Shown here in pieces: positions 32,386 to 41,102 of a stretch of 47,065 nt of DNA. The translations under genes were made by a program, and so were the position numbers. The stretch lies in the NCBI RefSeq assembly GCF_016905445.1, contig NZ_JAFEXF010000032.1, forward strand, positions 1 to 47,065, given 5' to 3'. The DNA comes from Streptomyces sp. G44. Its GTDB lineage: Bacteria; Actinomycetota; Actinomycetes; Streptomycetales; Streptomycetaceae. Positions within the stretch are counted from its first letter, which is position 1. Every line of letters starts with the position of its first letter. The notes below the pieces were generated by a model, which ran no database searches, was not told where the DNA came from, and worked only from the letters and a program-made list of their open reading frames with translations.

Positions 32386-32517
32386 TTACTCGGGGACGCC
32401 TTCGTCGAAGAAGTCGCACTGGTCGTACTCGCATGTGGCCACATCGCAGTGGCCGTCCTTGTACTCAAGACGGAGGGTCAAGTTCCCACACTCTGGGCAG
32501 CCTCAGTAGTCACTCAC
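32386..32517 (-). pseudogene. Small Cys-rich gene with in-frame TGA
   Basis: Reading minus from GTG 32517 gives MSDY, a TGA stop, then GCPECGNLTLRLEYKDGHCD and a further stretch with ATCEYDQCDFFDEG up to TAA at 32386. The Cys spacing and acidic tail look like a genuine small zinc-ribbon protein cut by a stop at codon 5. It could be a pseudogene or a sequence error; no other good start is seen. The 250 bases to its right (32518-32769) show no gene. Confidence 0.4.
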
Positions 32518-32769
32518 GTGGCCCACCATATCTCGGCGTGGGCCTGGGGTTTGGGAAAGCGGTCACGGCGGAGGCCGTGCCGGAGCTGTTCCGCTGACGT
32601 CAACGCCCCCGTATCAGACGGACATATAACGGTCGCGGAAAGGCACCGACACACGAGGCGAGGCCTGACCACGCCGGGGTTGGATCAAACTCCTAGAGCG
32701 CCGCTCATCCGCCACGATCACCTCTGAGCCACGCACGCCGTTCGTAATCGGCCCGGGTCTGGGTCGGAC

Positions 32770-33783
32770 TCAGACTGATGTCTGAACCGCTGCCAGGAAC
32801 TCGGTCCACGAGGGCGCCCTTTGTCCGGGCAGGGCGTGTTTCAGGCTGAGTTGCAGTGTCCTGCGCAGAGGATGGGGAGACTGCGTGATGGCGTTGTTCC
32901 GGGCCGCGAGTCGGGCGAGTTCTGCCAGGGTGGGCAGTCGGTCGCTCTTGGTTCCGTTGCAGGTTGCATGTGCGGGGGCAAGGTTCCACAGGGCGTCGAG
33001 ATCTGGACCATGCCAGGAGCCGACGCTGTCGAAGCGACGCATCAGGGAGAACGGGAAGACGTGGTCGACGGCTATGGCTTGCCCCGGGGCCAGAACATCG
33101 CCGCAGATCAGGCAGCGGCCGTGTTGAAAACCGACGGTGGCGTCAACGATGCCGGTCACCGAGCGGCGTCGGCGTTTGTCGGTGATCTTAAGGGTGTCCC
33201 AGTCGACCGTTACGCCTTCTTCGACGAGGCTGCGCCCGACGCCGGCAGCGAAGGAGCTCTCCACGATGCTCCAGCGTGCACCCAACTCCGCTGCCAGGCT
33301 TGACGCTTGCTCCGATTGCGCCAGTCGCAGCATGTCGGGGGTCAGGCGCACGATACGCTGCCGTCCCGTCCCTGCCAGCTCGTAGAAGGTGTGGGGCACC
33401 ACGGTTTCACCGCGGAGATTGTGGAACTTCTGCATCACCATCATCGGCATGGAGCGCACTGCGGCTGCCAGGAGACGCTCGGTGGGCCGGCCGGCCTCCA
33501 GCGTCGCGGCTTTCTCCTGCTCAGCGACGGTGAGGAAGTCCTTCTCGCCCAGCTCCGCCGTCTGCGGCGCCTGCGGGTCCTGGGCGAGATGCTGCACCAG
33601 GCCCAGGCTGTAGGCAGCGGCTAGTTCGGCAAGGGAGATCTCCTCTCGCCCGGTCCGCCCGAATTCCAGCAGGGCCTGCCCGAGAGCGAACTTGTAGGTG
33701 CGCGAATTGGCCCCCATCAGCACGGCCAACCGCCACGACGCGCGCGCCGAGGAATCCTGGGCGTAGAACTCGCGCCCGCTCAC
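32770..33783 (-). CDS. HNH endonuclease
   Basis: A 337-residue protein with a C-terminal HNH domain: CLICGD, DHVFPFSLM and NLAPAHATCNGTKSDRLP give the zinc cysteines, the catalytic His and the Asn/Lys end motif. The N-terminal 210 residues are helical and may bind DNA or a partner. The start is GTG at 33781-33783, overlapping the methyltransferase stop (GTGA). A methyltransferase directly coupled to a nuclease suggests restriction-like function, but the methyltransferase looks more like a small-molecule type. It lies outside the element, in the chromosome. Confidence 0.83.
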   Translation of the reverse strand: MSGREFYAQDSSARASWRLAVLMGANSRTYKFALGQALLEFGRTGREEISLAELAAAYSLGLVQHLAQDPQAPQTAELGEKDFLTVAEQEKAATLEAGRPTERLLAAAVRSMPMMVMQKFHNLRGETVVPHTFYELAGTGRQRIVRLTPDMLRLAQSEQASSLAAELGARWSIVESSFAAGVGRSLVEEGVTVDWDTLKITDKRRRRSVTGIVDATVGFQHGRCLICGDVLAPGQAIAVDHVFPFSLMRRFDSVGSWHGPDLDALWNLAPAHATCNGTKSDRLPTLAELARLAARNNAITQSPHPLRRTLQLSLKHALPGQRAPSWTEFLAAVQTSV

Positions 33784-34436
33784 TCGCCCCCCTTGCGCAG
33801 GACCACCGTCTGCCACCACACCTCGGCACGACCGAGCTGGTCCGCGCCCTCCTCCACCAGTCGCACCAACTGCAGCGCCCGCCGCGCCCCGTCCCGCACG
33901 ACCTCCTCCGCGGGCACGTCGAACATCACCCGGTCTGTCGGCGGAAGTCCGCGCCGAAGCGAGATGACCAACAGCCCCGCCGGAGTCAGCAGCGTGGACA
34001 GCCGTTCCATAGCCTGCCCACGCTCGGCTGACGCCAGGTGCATCCACACGGCCGACAACAGCACCAGCTCAAAAGGCCCTTGCAGATGGGACAGTGCGGG
34101 CAGCGAGTCTTCGACCCAACGGACGTCCTCGCGCGGGTGGAGGCTCTGCGCGACCTCCCGAAGCTCACGGACCGGCTCCGCCGCCACCACCTGGTACCCA
34201 CGTCGCGCGAGTGCCACAGCGTCCCGCCCAGTGCCAGCGCCTACGTCGAGCACCTTCCCCGACGTCGGCGGAAGCAGATCCAACACCCCGCCATGCACTT
34301 CCTCGAAGGTGACGCTCCCGTACCTCTGCCCCAGCAATTCGGCGCGCTGCGCGTAGTAAGGCTGGACGCCCGCGGTGGGCCGGCCCACCGCCGACGACTC
34401 GTCGAGGTGAGGGAAGCTCTCGCCTGTACCAACCAT
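33780..34436 (-). CDS. Class I SAM-dependent methyltransferase
   Basis: A 218-residue protein with a standard SAM-binding fold: motif I VLDVGAGTGRDAVALARRG (about 62-80), an acidic residue at the end of beta 2 (VVAAEPV), and LVLLSAVWMHL (motif post-II). It lacks the (N/D)PP(Y/F) motif of amino-DNA methylases, so the substrate is probably not DNA. The ATG at 34434-34436 has GAGG close upstream. Coupled to the HNH gene as a two-gene operon. Its relation to the nuclease is unknown. Confidence 0.82.
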   Translation of the reverse strand: MVGTGESFPHLDESSAVGRPTAGVQPYYAQRAELLGQRYGSVTFEEVHGGVLDLLPPTSGKVLDVGAGTGRDAVALARRGYQVVAAEPVRELREVAQSLHPREDVRWVEDSLPALSHLQGPFELVLLSAVWMHLASAERGQAMERLSTLLTPAGLLVISLRRGLPPTDRVMFDVPAEEVVRDGARRALQLVRLVEEGADQLGRAEVWWQTVVLRKGGE

Positions 34437-34597
34437 GGCCTCAAGCTACGGGACCGCACTGACAACAGCCGACACATGAAGACGAGGGGTGGGTGTGGAA
34501 GCATTCGGCACCCCGGGGAGACGTGCCAGAACCGTGCCAGGTCGTGCGGGAAGTCACGGGGAACACCGAGGAACACCGCGTGATCAAGGTGTCAGCA

Positions 34598-35824
34598 CTA
34601 GAACCGTCCGCGGATCTGCTTACCCGTCTCGCTCTCCGGGTAGTTCAGCGCGTCGTACACCTTGTGGCCGGAGTCACGGGCACCGCCCGCCCAGGAGACG
34701 GCCCCCCGATCGGTCACCTTGGCCGCGATGCCGCTCCAGTACTTCGCCTCGCGCTCCCACTGGATGCCTTCCAGCACTCGTTCCAGGGTGATGCCCTCGG
34801 GCAGGGGGTCGGCGCTCCAAGACATGGTGCGGTTCATGGTCGCGCCGAGGCCGGCCACGACGGCGGGGGCGGTGACGGCAGTCTTGGCGTGGAACAGCGC
34901 GGCGTTCTCCTGGAGAAACGCGCCCACCGTCTCCATGACCTCACGCTGAACGATCGCCTTGTCCGGACGATCGCCGGTCTCGTTGGCGGGGATGTCCTCA
35001 TGCTCGATGCCGGTCGACGCGGCGTGGATACCGGCCTTGCCGAGCATGGCCGTGGCGATGAGGGTCCGCAGGACCGACATCGTCATCCACTCCGGGGCCT
35101 TGTCCGACACCTGGCGCTTGCCGGTGAGGATCAGGCTGGACAGCGGAACCGTGGTCTCCCCGGCCGGCACCTTCAGCGTCTCCATCAGCTTGCGCGTCAC
35201 GGTGGTGCCGAAGTCGCGGCCGTCCATGGACATGGCCAGGGACTTGTCGACCGGAACGCCCTTCAGGTTGCGGTCGTGGAAGATCTGGCGGGCCGCCATG
35301 ACGCTGATGCCGTGGAAAATCTCGAACGACAGCGGGATCGCACCGAAGTCGCAGTCCTCCAGGCCGTACGCGCCCGGGTGCTTCTTGATCCGGTGCCAGG
35401 CGGTGACCTGGGTCTCGCTGTCGAGAGCGTAGAGGCCGTCCTTGATCGGCAGGGCCGACGAGCCGTCCTCAGAGATGATCAGCGGGCGCGGCGACCACAG
35501 GGTGATCTGCGGCAGCGACCAAGCCTCGTCGTAGTCCCCACGCAGGCCGGCCGCAATGTAGTCGGCGTACTCGCCGACGTTCTTGGCCTTCTTGGTGCCC
35601 GCAGTACCCAAGAGCCGCTGGATCTCGGCGCGCGTGCGGGCATACTCGCTGATCGGCTGACCGGCCTTCTGCGCGCGCTTGGCGGCGTCCTCGACCTCTT
35701 GGGGGTCGTTGACGATCGCCAGGAGGTTTTCACAGTCGATAACGCCGTTCGCCATGACCCCCTTGCGGATCTCTCGAAGGTCAGCGGGCAGGCCGGTGGT
35801 CACCGGCTTCAAAGACGTCGGCAT
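34598..35824 (-). CDS. DndB-like (DGQHR-fold) protein
   Basis: A 408-residue protein resembling the DndB / DGQHR family: an N-terminal KRAQ...EIQRLLGTA region, then a degenerate DGQHR-like stretch (ALDSETQVTAWHRI), then the family-type MAARQIFHDRNLKGVPVDKSLAMSMDGRD. DndB proteins regulate dnd phosphorothioation operons, and solitary relatives of unknown role exist. ATG at 35822-35824 with GGGGAG seven bases upstream. It lies 2.7 kb outside attR and not far from the dptFGH-like operon. No dndC, D or E is adjacent. The identification rests on motif resemblance and is moderate. Confidence 0.55.
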   Translation of the reverse strand: MPTSLKPVTTGLPADLREIRKGVMANGVIDCENLLAIVNDPQEVEDAAKRAQKAGQPISEYARTRAEIQRLLGTAGTKKAKNVGEYADYIAAGLRGDYDEAWSLPQITLWSPRPLIISEDGSSALPIKDGLYALDSETQVTAWHRIKKHPGAYGLEDCDFGAIPLSFEIFHGISVMAARQIFHDRNLKGVPVDKSLAMSMDGRDFGTTVTRKLMETLKVPAGETTVPLSSLILTGKRQVSDKAPEWMTMSVLRTLIATAMLGKAGIHAASTGIEHEDIPANETGDRPDKAIVQREVMETVGAFLQENAALFHAKTAVTAPAVVAGLGATMNRTMSWSADPLPEGITLERVLEGIQWEREAKYWSGIAAKVTDRGAVSWAGGARDSGHKVYDALNYPESETGKQIRGRF

Positions 35825-36324
35825 GCTCGAACTCCCCACCCTGGGCGCCCCTGTGACGCGCCGTCATGTGCGGTGACGCTAGCGGGCATACCTCCACGGC
35901 GTCAACTGAGGTCGCCCGGATCTCCCTGCTGCGGTACCGCAGTTGGGGATTTCGGTCTGCGGTGGATCCATTTCCTCGACAGATGCGGCCGCGGCGAGCA
36001 ATTCCCGATTACTTGAGCCATCCGCGGACACGGCAGCAGCCCCCTGGCAGAAGCGCATTCTGATCAGCTCAGGTGATGACGGACACGCTCGCATATCTGA
36101 CTCCACCGCAACCACTGCGGACGACGTCTGACCACCAGTGGCCCGGCTGACGACCGCAGGAACGGATGCATGTAACAGCGCAGGATCGATTGCAACGGCG
36201 CAGGTCAGAGGGGCGCGAGCCTGAGCAGGCAGCAGGTTGTCGAGGCCTATGGCTTTGCCACGACGCTTCGGCGGCTCCTCTGCGGGCGCAGTCTTCGCTG
36301 GCTGTGCTTCCCGGCTGTTCTCCC
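35825..36324. other. 500-bp gap without a convincing gene
   Basis: This gap lies upstream of the DndB-like gene. A minus-strand open frame exists (35879-36343), but its product is low-complexity, matches nothing known to me and overlaps the next gene. It probably contains the promoter of the DndB-like gene. No clear palindrome was found. Confidence 0.5.
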
Positions 36325-36708
36325 TCAACCCGCGTCCGGCCACTCCTCCGGGGGAGGGGGCTGCTCAGAGGCCTTCCGGCGCTCGGCTTGTCGTGCGTTT
36401 TCGTCTCGCAGGGTCGTCAGCCACGGCCAGAGGTCCGGCAGCGGCTGGGCGGGGCAGGTGAGGCGGTGTTCGATGCGGCACCGTTGGGTCTGGTCCGGCG
36501 GGCACACGCCGTAGACCGTCACTCGTCCGTCAGACAGTTCGATCCACCGCTGCTCCGCCGGCACCGTATGAGCCAGCGGGTTCATGTCCGGCTCCAGCAG
36601 CACCCAGTCCTGGTCGAGTGTCGGCACCCGGTCCTGCGGCAGTCCGCAGGCAGGGCAACGTGACTGCCCGGCACGCAGCAGTCGCGGCTCCTCATCCAAA
36701 GGCCCCAT
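36325..36708 (-). CDS. DUF6083-type protein
   Basis: A 127-residue protein with the pattern of DUF6083 proteins of Streptomyces: CPACGLPQDRVPTLDQDWVLLEP near the N-terminus, HTVPAEQRWIELSDG in the middle and CRIEHRLTCPAQPLPDLWPW towards the end. The Cys/His set probably binds zinc. The ATG is at 36706-36708. Function unknown. The 197 bases to its right (36709-36905) show no gene. Confidence 0.75.
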   Translation of the reverse strand: MGPLDEEPRLLRAGQSRCPACGLPQDRVPTLDQDWVLLEPDMNPLAHTVPAEQRWIELSDGRVTVYGVCPPDQTQRCRIEHRLTCPAQPLPDLWPWLTTLRDENARQAERRKASEQPPPPEEWPDAG

Positions 36709-36905
36709 TCCCCGAGGGTCGCCACTCCGTCAGTCCATGCGTAGGGCGCGATCCGGACGGGACGTCCAGGGCAGCAGTCCGCCAATGAGGCGAGAGGTGA
36801 CGCGGCAGGTGCGCCTGGCAACCGGTGGCCAACGGAGAACGGCCGAAACGCGGTGACGGGCTTCTTGCCGGGCTGCGCGTCGCTGGGGGTGGGCCCGGCG
36901 CGCCG

Positions 36906-37408
36906 CTATATGACGCCCAGCCCTCGGCGGGCGAGGCGTTTCAGGGCTCGGCTGAAGTCGTCCACCGCATCGCCCAGTTCGCGGTACAGGGCGCGGACGG
37001 ACGTGTGGGCGTCCGGGGTCAGGGTGGGGCGGCGCGGGCCTGGTGGGAGCGGATGTGGTCGTCCACCTGGCTGGCGCTGCGCCGTACCGTTTCCGGTCTG
37101 TCGTACAGCGACAAGGGGTTCGGCGTCATGGAGCACCACGTCGGGGGGTTGCGGGGCAGGCTCGGCGCGATTCTCGCCCAGGGGTCGGAGGGGACCACGC
37201 CTCCCAGCAACGGCATCAGGCGATGCCTCGCCTCCACGAACGGCGAGGTGAACGAGTGCAGTTCCGTCTGGAGCGGCGGCAGTTGGTTGATGGTGGCCGC
37301 CTTGACGCCGCCGAACGACGTGTAGCGTGCGCCCACCGCGGTCGCCACCGCGCCGATGACCATGCCGCCCAGGCCGATCCACGCCACCGGTAACTCGGAC
37401 TGGGCCAC
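36906..37408 (-). pseudogene. Frameshifted small membrane protein gene
   Basis: The N-terminal frame from 37408 (MAQSELPVAWIGLGGMVIGAV, one membrane helix, ends at 37019) and the C-terminal frame to 36906 (TSVRALYRELGDAVDDFSRAL, plausible helix) look like one protein split by a one-base loss in a C-run near 37020-37035. It could be a real pseudogene or a sequencing error; the many homopolymer problems on this contig favour error. The full product would be about 167 residues. Confidence 0.5.
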
Positions 37409-37518
37409 CCGCTCCCCCTCAGGCCGCTCGGACGCGCAGTCGCCCTCATGATCTCAGGGCCGCCGAGTCCAGGGAAGCTGCCGGGTCCAGGGAACAGGCC
37501 GTTCGAGGTGCTGTCGCG

Positions 37519-37947
37519 TCAGGGCGTCCTGGCCTTCAGTTCCGCCATCCGCTGGAACTCCCCCAAGTCGTAGTTGGCCAGCGCCGAGTCCAGGTTGGTG
37601 AGGGCTCCCAGGTGCTCCACGAAGCCCTGGGGGTCGTATTCGATCTGGAGGGTGACTCGGCTGGTCGTGTCGCTGAGACGGTGGAAGGTGACCACTCCCG
37701 CGTGGTGGACGCCTTCCGTGGTGCGCCAGGCGATGCGTTCCTGGGGGACGACCTCCGTGAGTTCGGCCACGAAGGCCTTGTCCGCGCCGGGCAGGGAGAG
37801 CTGCCAGGCGAACGTCTTCGCGTCGATGCTCTGCACGTGCTTCACGTGGCTCAGGATGGCCGGCCAGCGCTCCACGTTCTCCCAGAGTGCCCAGCTCACG
37901 GCGACCGGCGCCTTGATGTCGACGGCTTCCAGCAGCGAGGACGCCAT
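37519..37947 (-). CDS. SRPBCC (START-like) cyclase/carrier protein
   Basis: A 142-residue protein with the SRPBCC fold seen in polyketide cyclases: AVDIKAPVAVSWALWENVERWP at the start, RIAWRTTEG in the middle and TLQIEYDPQGFVEHLGAL before the C-terminal helix. The ATG at 37945-37947 has AGGAG upstream; a much longer reading through 39378 only runs antisense to the thioesterase gene. It is divergent from the type II thioesterase of the NRPS/PKS cluster, so it may act in that pathway, but such proteins are also common elsewhere. Confidence 0.78.
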   Translation of the reverse strand: MASSLLEAVDIKAPVAVSWALWENVERWPAILSHVKHVQSIDAKTFAWQLSLPGADKAFVAELTEVVPQERIAWRTTEGVHHAGVVTFHRLSDTTSRVTLQIEYDPQGFVEHLGALTNLDSALANYDLGEFQRMAELKARTP

Positions 37948-38112
37948 GGGGTCCCACTCCTTCGGTTGTCGTTCGGGGCTGGCCTCTTCGTCTTTCCGGT
38001 TACCCCGGGGTGCTTCGGAAAACCTCGTCCCGCACCGCGTTCGTCCGGCATGCTGGCCGCGGCAGGGGGCCGGTCGGCGGTTCCCTGCGGTACAGGAAAG
38101 GAGGGCGCGCTC

Positions 38113-38877
38113 GTGGGCGACTGGATCCGTTGCTGCCACCCGGCACCCGACGCCGGGCTCCGTCTGCTCTGCTTCCCGCACGCGGGAGGTTCCGTCAGCG
38201 CCTATCACGCGCTGTCGGCCGCCGTCTCGGGGGGCGTGGAGCCGCTGATCGTGCAGTACCCGGGGCGTCATGACCGGTTCGGGGAGCCGTTCGCCGCGGG
38301 GGCGGACGAGATCGTCGACGCCGTGCTGGACGAGCTGCCCCGGGGGCCGGGTGACGCGCCCCTCGCGCTGTTCGGGCACAGCATGGGCGCCCTGCTGGCG
38401 TTCGAGACCGCACGGCGACTGGAGCGCGCGGGGCGGCCTCCCGTGGCCCTGTTCCTCTCCGGCAGGGCGGCGCCCTCGCTGCCCCGGCGGACCGCCGCCA
38501 AGCGGCCGGTGCGCGACATGGACGACGCCGAACTGGTCGAGGAGATGCGGAAGTTGTCCGGCACCGCCGAAGAGCTGCTCTCCTCCCCCGAGATGCTCTC
38601 CATCTTCCTGCCGCCGATGCGCGCCGACTACCAGATCGTCGACGACTACGTCTATCGGGCCGGGCCCCCGCTGAGCTGTCCCGTCACCGTCCTCACCGGC
38701 GACGACGATCCCCGTGTCACCCCCGACGAGGCGCGGGCCTGGCAGAGCGAGACACGGGGCGGTTTCTCCTGCCATGTCCTGGCCGGGGGGCACTTCTTCC
38801 TCGACGCCCATCTGCCCTACGTCGCCGGTGTCATCACCTCCTCGCTGCCGGACCTGGGAGCGAGGACGGCTCCCTAG
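38113..38877 (+). CDS. Type II thioesterase of the NRPS/PKS cluster
   Basis: A 254-residue alpha/beta hydrolase of the type that clears misprimed carriers. FPHAGGSVSAYHAL is the family N-terminal motif, ALFGHSMGAL carries the nucleophile Ser, DDDPRV gives the acid and GGHFFL the His. The GTG at 38113 has an AAGGAGGG site upstream. It converges with the KS-ACP gene with only 20 bases between stops. Confidence 0.9.
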   Translation: MGDWIRCCHPAPDAGLRLLCFPHAGGSVSAYHALSAAVSGGVEPLIVQYPGRHDRFGEPFAAGADEIVDAVLDELPRGPGDAPLALFGHSMGALLAFETARRLERAGRPPVALFLSGRAAPSLPRRTAAKRPVRDMDDAELVEEMRKLSGTAEELLSSPEMLSIFLPPMRADYQIVDDYVYRAGPPLSCPVTVLTGDDDPRVTPDEARAWQSETRGGFSCHVLAGGHFFLDAHLPYVAGVITSSLPDLGARTAP

Positions 38878-38897
38878 CCACCGCCCCCCGGGGCCGG

Positions 38898-41102
38898 TCA
38901 CCGGCGCTCCTCCGCCTCGAACTCCGCCAGCAGCGCGTCCAGGGAGTCCTCCGCCGCGGCTGCCTCCGGCGATTCCTTCGCCCCGACGATGTGCGACGCC
39001 AGGTCCTGGAGGGTCAGTTCCTCCAGGAACAGCGTGATCGGTACGTCGATGCCGAAGTCGTCCCGGAGCCTGCCGACCAGGTGGACGGCGGTCAGCGAGT
39101 CGCCGCCCGCCGCGAAGTACGTCGTCTCCGGGGGCGGCGGGGTGCTGACGTCCAGGCCCAGCGCCTCGGCCAGCAGGGCGGTGACGGCCCGCGTGAGGTC
39201 GTCCTGCGCGGGAGGCGTCGTAGCGGTGTCCTCGGGCGTCCCGGTGCGGGGCGCCGCGGCCGGGGGCGGCAGCGTCAGCGCGCCGAAGCTCCGGGGCTCG
39301 AACGGGTACGTGGGCAGGCTCACCCTCCGTGCGCCGGGCGCCGGTTCGGGCCACGGGACCGAGCCGCCCTTCAGCCACAGCTCGCCCAGTTCGCCGAGCT
39401 CACGCAGCCCGTCCGTGGCGGGGCCGTCCCCCGGGGCGTCCACGGGGCGGCCCTCCGCGAGCGCCGTCAGCCGGTCGGCCGCCTGTGCCGGGTCCGAGGC
39501 CAGGACGTACGCGCGTACGTCCATGGGGGTGCGGGCGGTGCGGAGGGTGTGCGCGGTGTCGGTGAGGGACGGGGCGCCGGGGGCGCGCAGGGCCGTCGCG
39601 AGGCGCGCCGCCAGTGCGGTGAGGGCCTGCTCCGTGCGGGCGGAGAGGGGGAGGATCTCCGTGGCCGCGGGACGCCGTCCCGGCGGGGCGGGGGGAGCGG
39701 GGCGGTTCGGGGCCTGCTCCAGGACGACATGGACGTTCGTACCGCCGATGCCGAGGGAGCTCACTCCCGCGCGGCGCGGGCCCTCGGCGGGACGCGGCCA
39801 CGGAGCGGCGCGGTCCACGACGCGGAACGGGGAGGTGTCCGGGGCGAGTTCGGGGTGGGGGCCGGTGACGTTGACGGTGGGGGCCAGCGTGGCGTGTTCC
39901 AGCATGAGCACCGCCTTGATGAACGAGGCCACGCCCGCGGCGGCGTCCAGGTGACCGATGTTCGACTTCACGGAGCCGATGCCGATGGGCGCGCCCGGCG
40001 TGTCACCCGGCGTGTCACCCGGCGTGCCGTCCGCCGTGAACGCCGCTGTGGCCGCCGCCAGTTCGATGCGGTCGCCGAGCTCGGTGGCGGTGCCGTGCGT
40101 CTCCACGTACTGGGCCGCCGAGGGGGTCAGGCCCGCCGCCGACCAGGCCTCGACGATCGCCGCCGTCTGCTGTTCGACGCCGGGGGCGGTGAAGCCGACC
40201 TTCAGGGCGCCGTCGTTGGTCAGGGCGCTGCCGCGCAGGACAGCGCGGACCGGGTCGCCGTCGGCGAGCGCGTCGGAGAGGCGCCGCAGGACGACGACGC
40301 CCACGCCGCTGCCCGGCACGGTGCCGCCCGCCCGCTCGTCGAAGGGGCGGCAGCGGCCGTCGGGCGAGAAGATGCCGCCTTCGTGGTGGACGTATCCCCG
40401 TCTGCGTACGGTGTCGACGCTGACGCCGCCCGCGAGCGCGGTGTCGCACTCGCCGAGCAGCAGCGCCTGCGCGGCGAGGTGCACGGCGGTCAGCGAGGTC
40501 GAGCAGGCCGTCTGCACGGTCAGGCTCGGGCCCTGGAGGCCGAGGCGGTAGGAGATCCAGGGGGCGAGGAACTCCCGGTCGGTGAGGACGCGGATCTGCA
40601 TCGCGCCGAGGGACGCGGCGAGGGCACGGTCGGTGTGGGCGGCCAGCATGTGCTCGGTGGGGCTGCCGCCGACGTACACGCCGGTACGGGCGGTGACGGC
40701 GAGCGGGTCCTGTCCGGCGTCCTCCAGGGCGGCCCAGGCGGTCTCCAGGAGGAGGCGGTGCTGGGGGTCGAGGGCGGCTGCCTCGGTGCGGTTGAAGCCG
40801 AAGAGTCCGGCGTCGAAGCGGTCGGCGCCGGCGAGGTACCCCTTGGTGGGCACGTGTCCGGGACGGCGCACCTCCTCGGGGTCGGCGCCGTCGGCCAGCA
40901 GCTCCGCCTCCGTGAAGTCGGTGAGGGAGCAGACGCCGTCGCGGAGGTTCGCCCAGTACGTGTCCAGGTCGGGGGCGCCGGGGAACCGTCCGCTCATCCC
41001 GACGACCGCGATCGCGGAATCGGCGTCGGCATCGGCGTCGAAGCCCGGGTCGCGGTCGAGATCCCGGTCGGGGTCGTCGGCCTTGCGTGCTGGCTCGGTC
41101 AT
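38898..41102 (-). CDS. KS-ACP polyketide synthase without acyltransferase
   Basis: A 734-residue protein. An Asp/Arg-rich N-terminus (about 1-28) may be a docking region. The ketosynthase (about 29-460) has an intact active site: TACSTS (Cys), ETHGTATELGD (His) and KSNIGH (His). A short remnant linker follows (LSARTEQALTALAARL...), then the post-AT motif LPTYPFEPRSFG with no acyltransferase between, then an ACP (about 620-695, Ser in FAAGGDSLTAVH). An acyltransferase must act in trans. ATG at 41100-41102 overlaps the C-A-T stop (ATGA). The protein extends a peptide intermediate by one malonyl-type unit, or works iteratively. Confidence 0.9.
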   Translation of the reverse strand: MTEPARKADDPDRDLDRDPGFDADADADSAIAVVGMSGRFPGAPDLDTYWANLRDGVCSLTDFTEAELLADGADPEEVRRPGHVPTKGYLAGADRFDAGLFGFNRTEAAALDPQHRLLLETAWAALEDAGQDPLAVTARTGVYVGGSPTEHMLAAHTDRALAASLGAMQIRVLTDREFLAPWISYRLGLQGPSLTVQTACSTSLTAVHLAAQALLLGECDTALAGGVSVDTVRRRGYVHHEGGIFSPDGRCRPFDERAGGTVPGSGVGVVVLRRLSDALADGDPVRAVLRGSALTNDGALKVGFTAPGVEQQTAAIVEAWSAAGLTPSAAQYVETHGTATELGDRIELAAATAAFTADGTPGDTPGDTPGAPIGIGSVKSNIGHLDAAAGVASFIKAVLMLEHATLAPTVNVTGPHPELAPDTSPFRVVDRAAPWPRPAEGPRRAGVSSLGIGGTNVHVVLEQAPNRPAPPAPPGRRPAATEILPLSARTEQALTALAARLATALRAPGAPSLTDTAHTLRTARTPMDVRAYVLASDPAQAADRLTALAEGRPVDAPGDGPATDGLRELGELGELWLKGGSVPWPEPAPGARRVSLPTYPFEPRSFGALTLPPPAAAPRTGTPEDTATTPPAQDDLTRAVTALLAEALGLDVSTPPPPETTYFAAGGDSLTAVHLVGRLRDDFGIDVPITLFLEELTLQDLASHIVGAKESPEAAAAEDSLDALLAEFEAEERR

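Noticed and set aside
35879..36343. Minus-strand open frame of 154 residues upstream of the DndB-like gene
   Set aside because: Low-complexity Ala/Ser/Pro product, overlap with the DUF6083 gene and no family resemblance.
37519..39378. N-terminal extension of the SRPBCC frame to 619 residues
   Set aside because: The extra part is antisense to the type II thioesterase; the last 142 residues alone form the domain and have their own ribosome-binding site.
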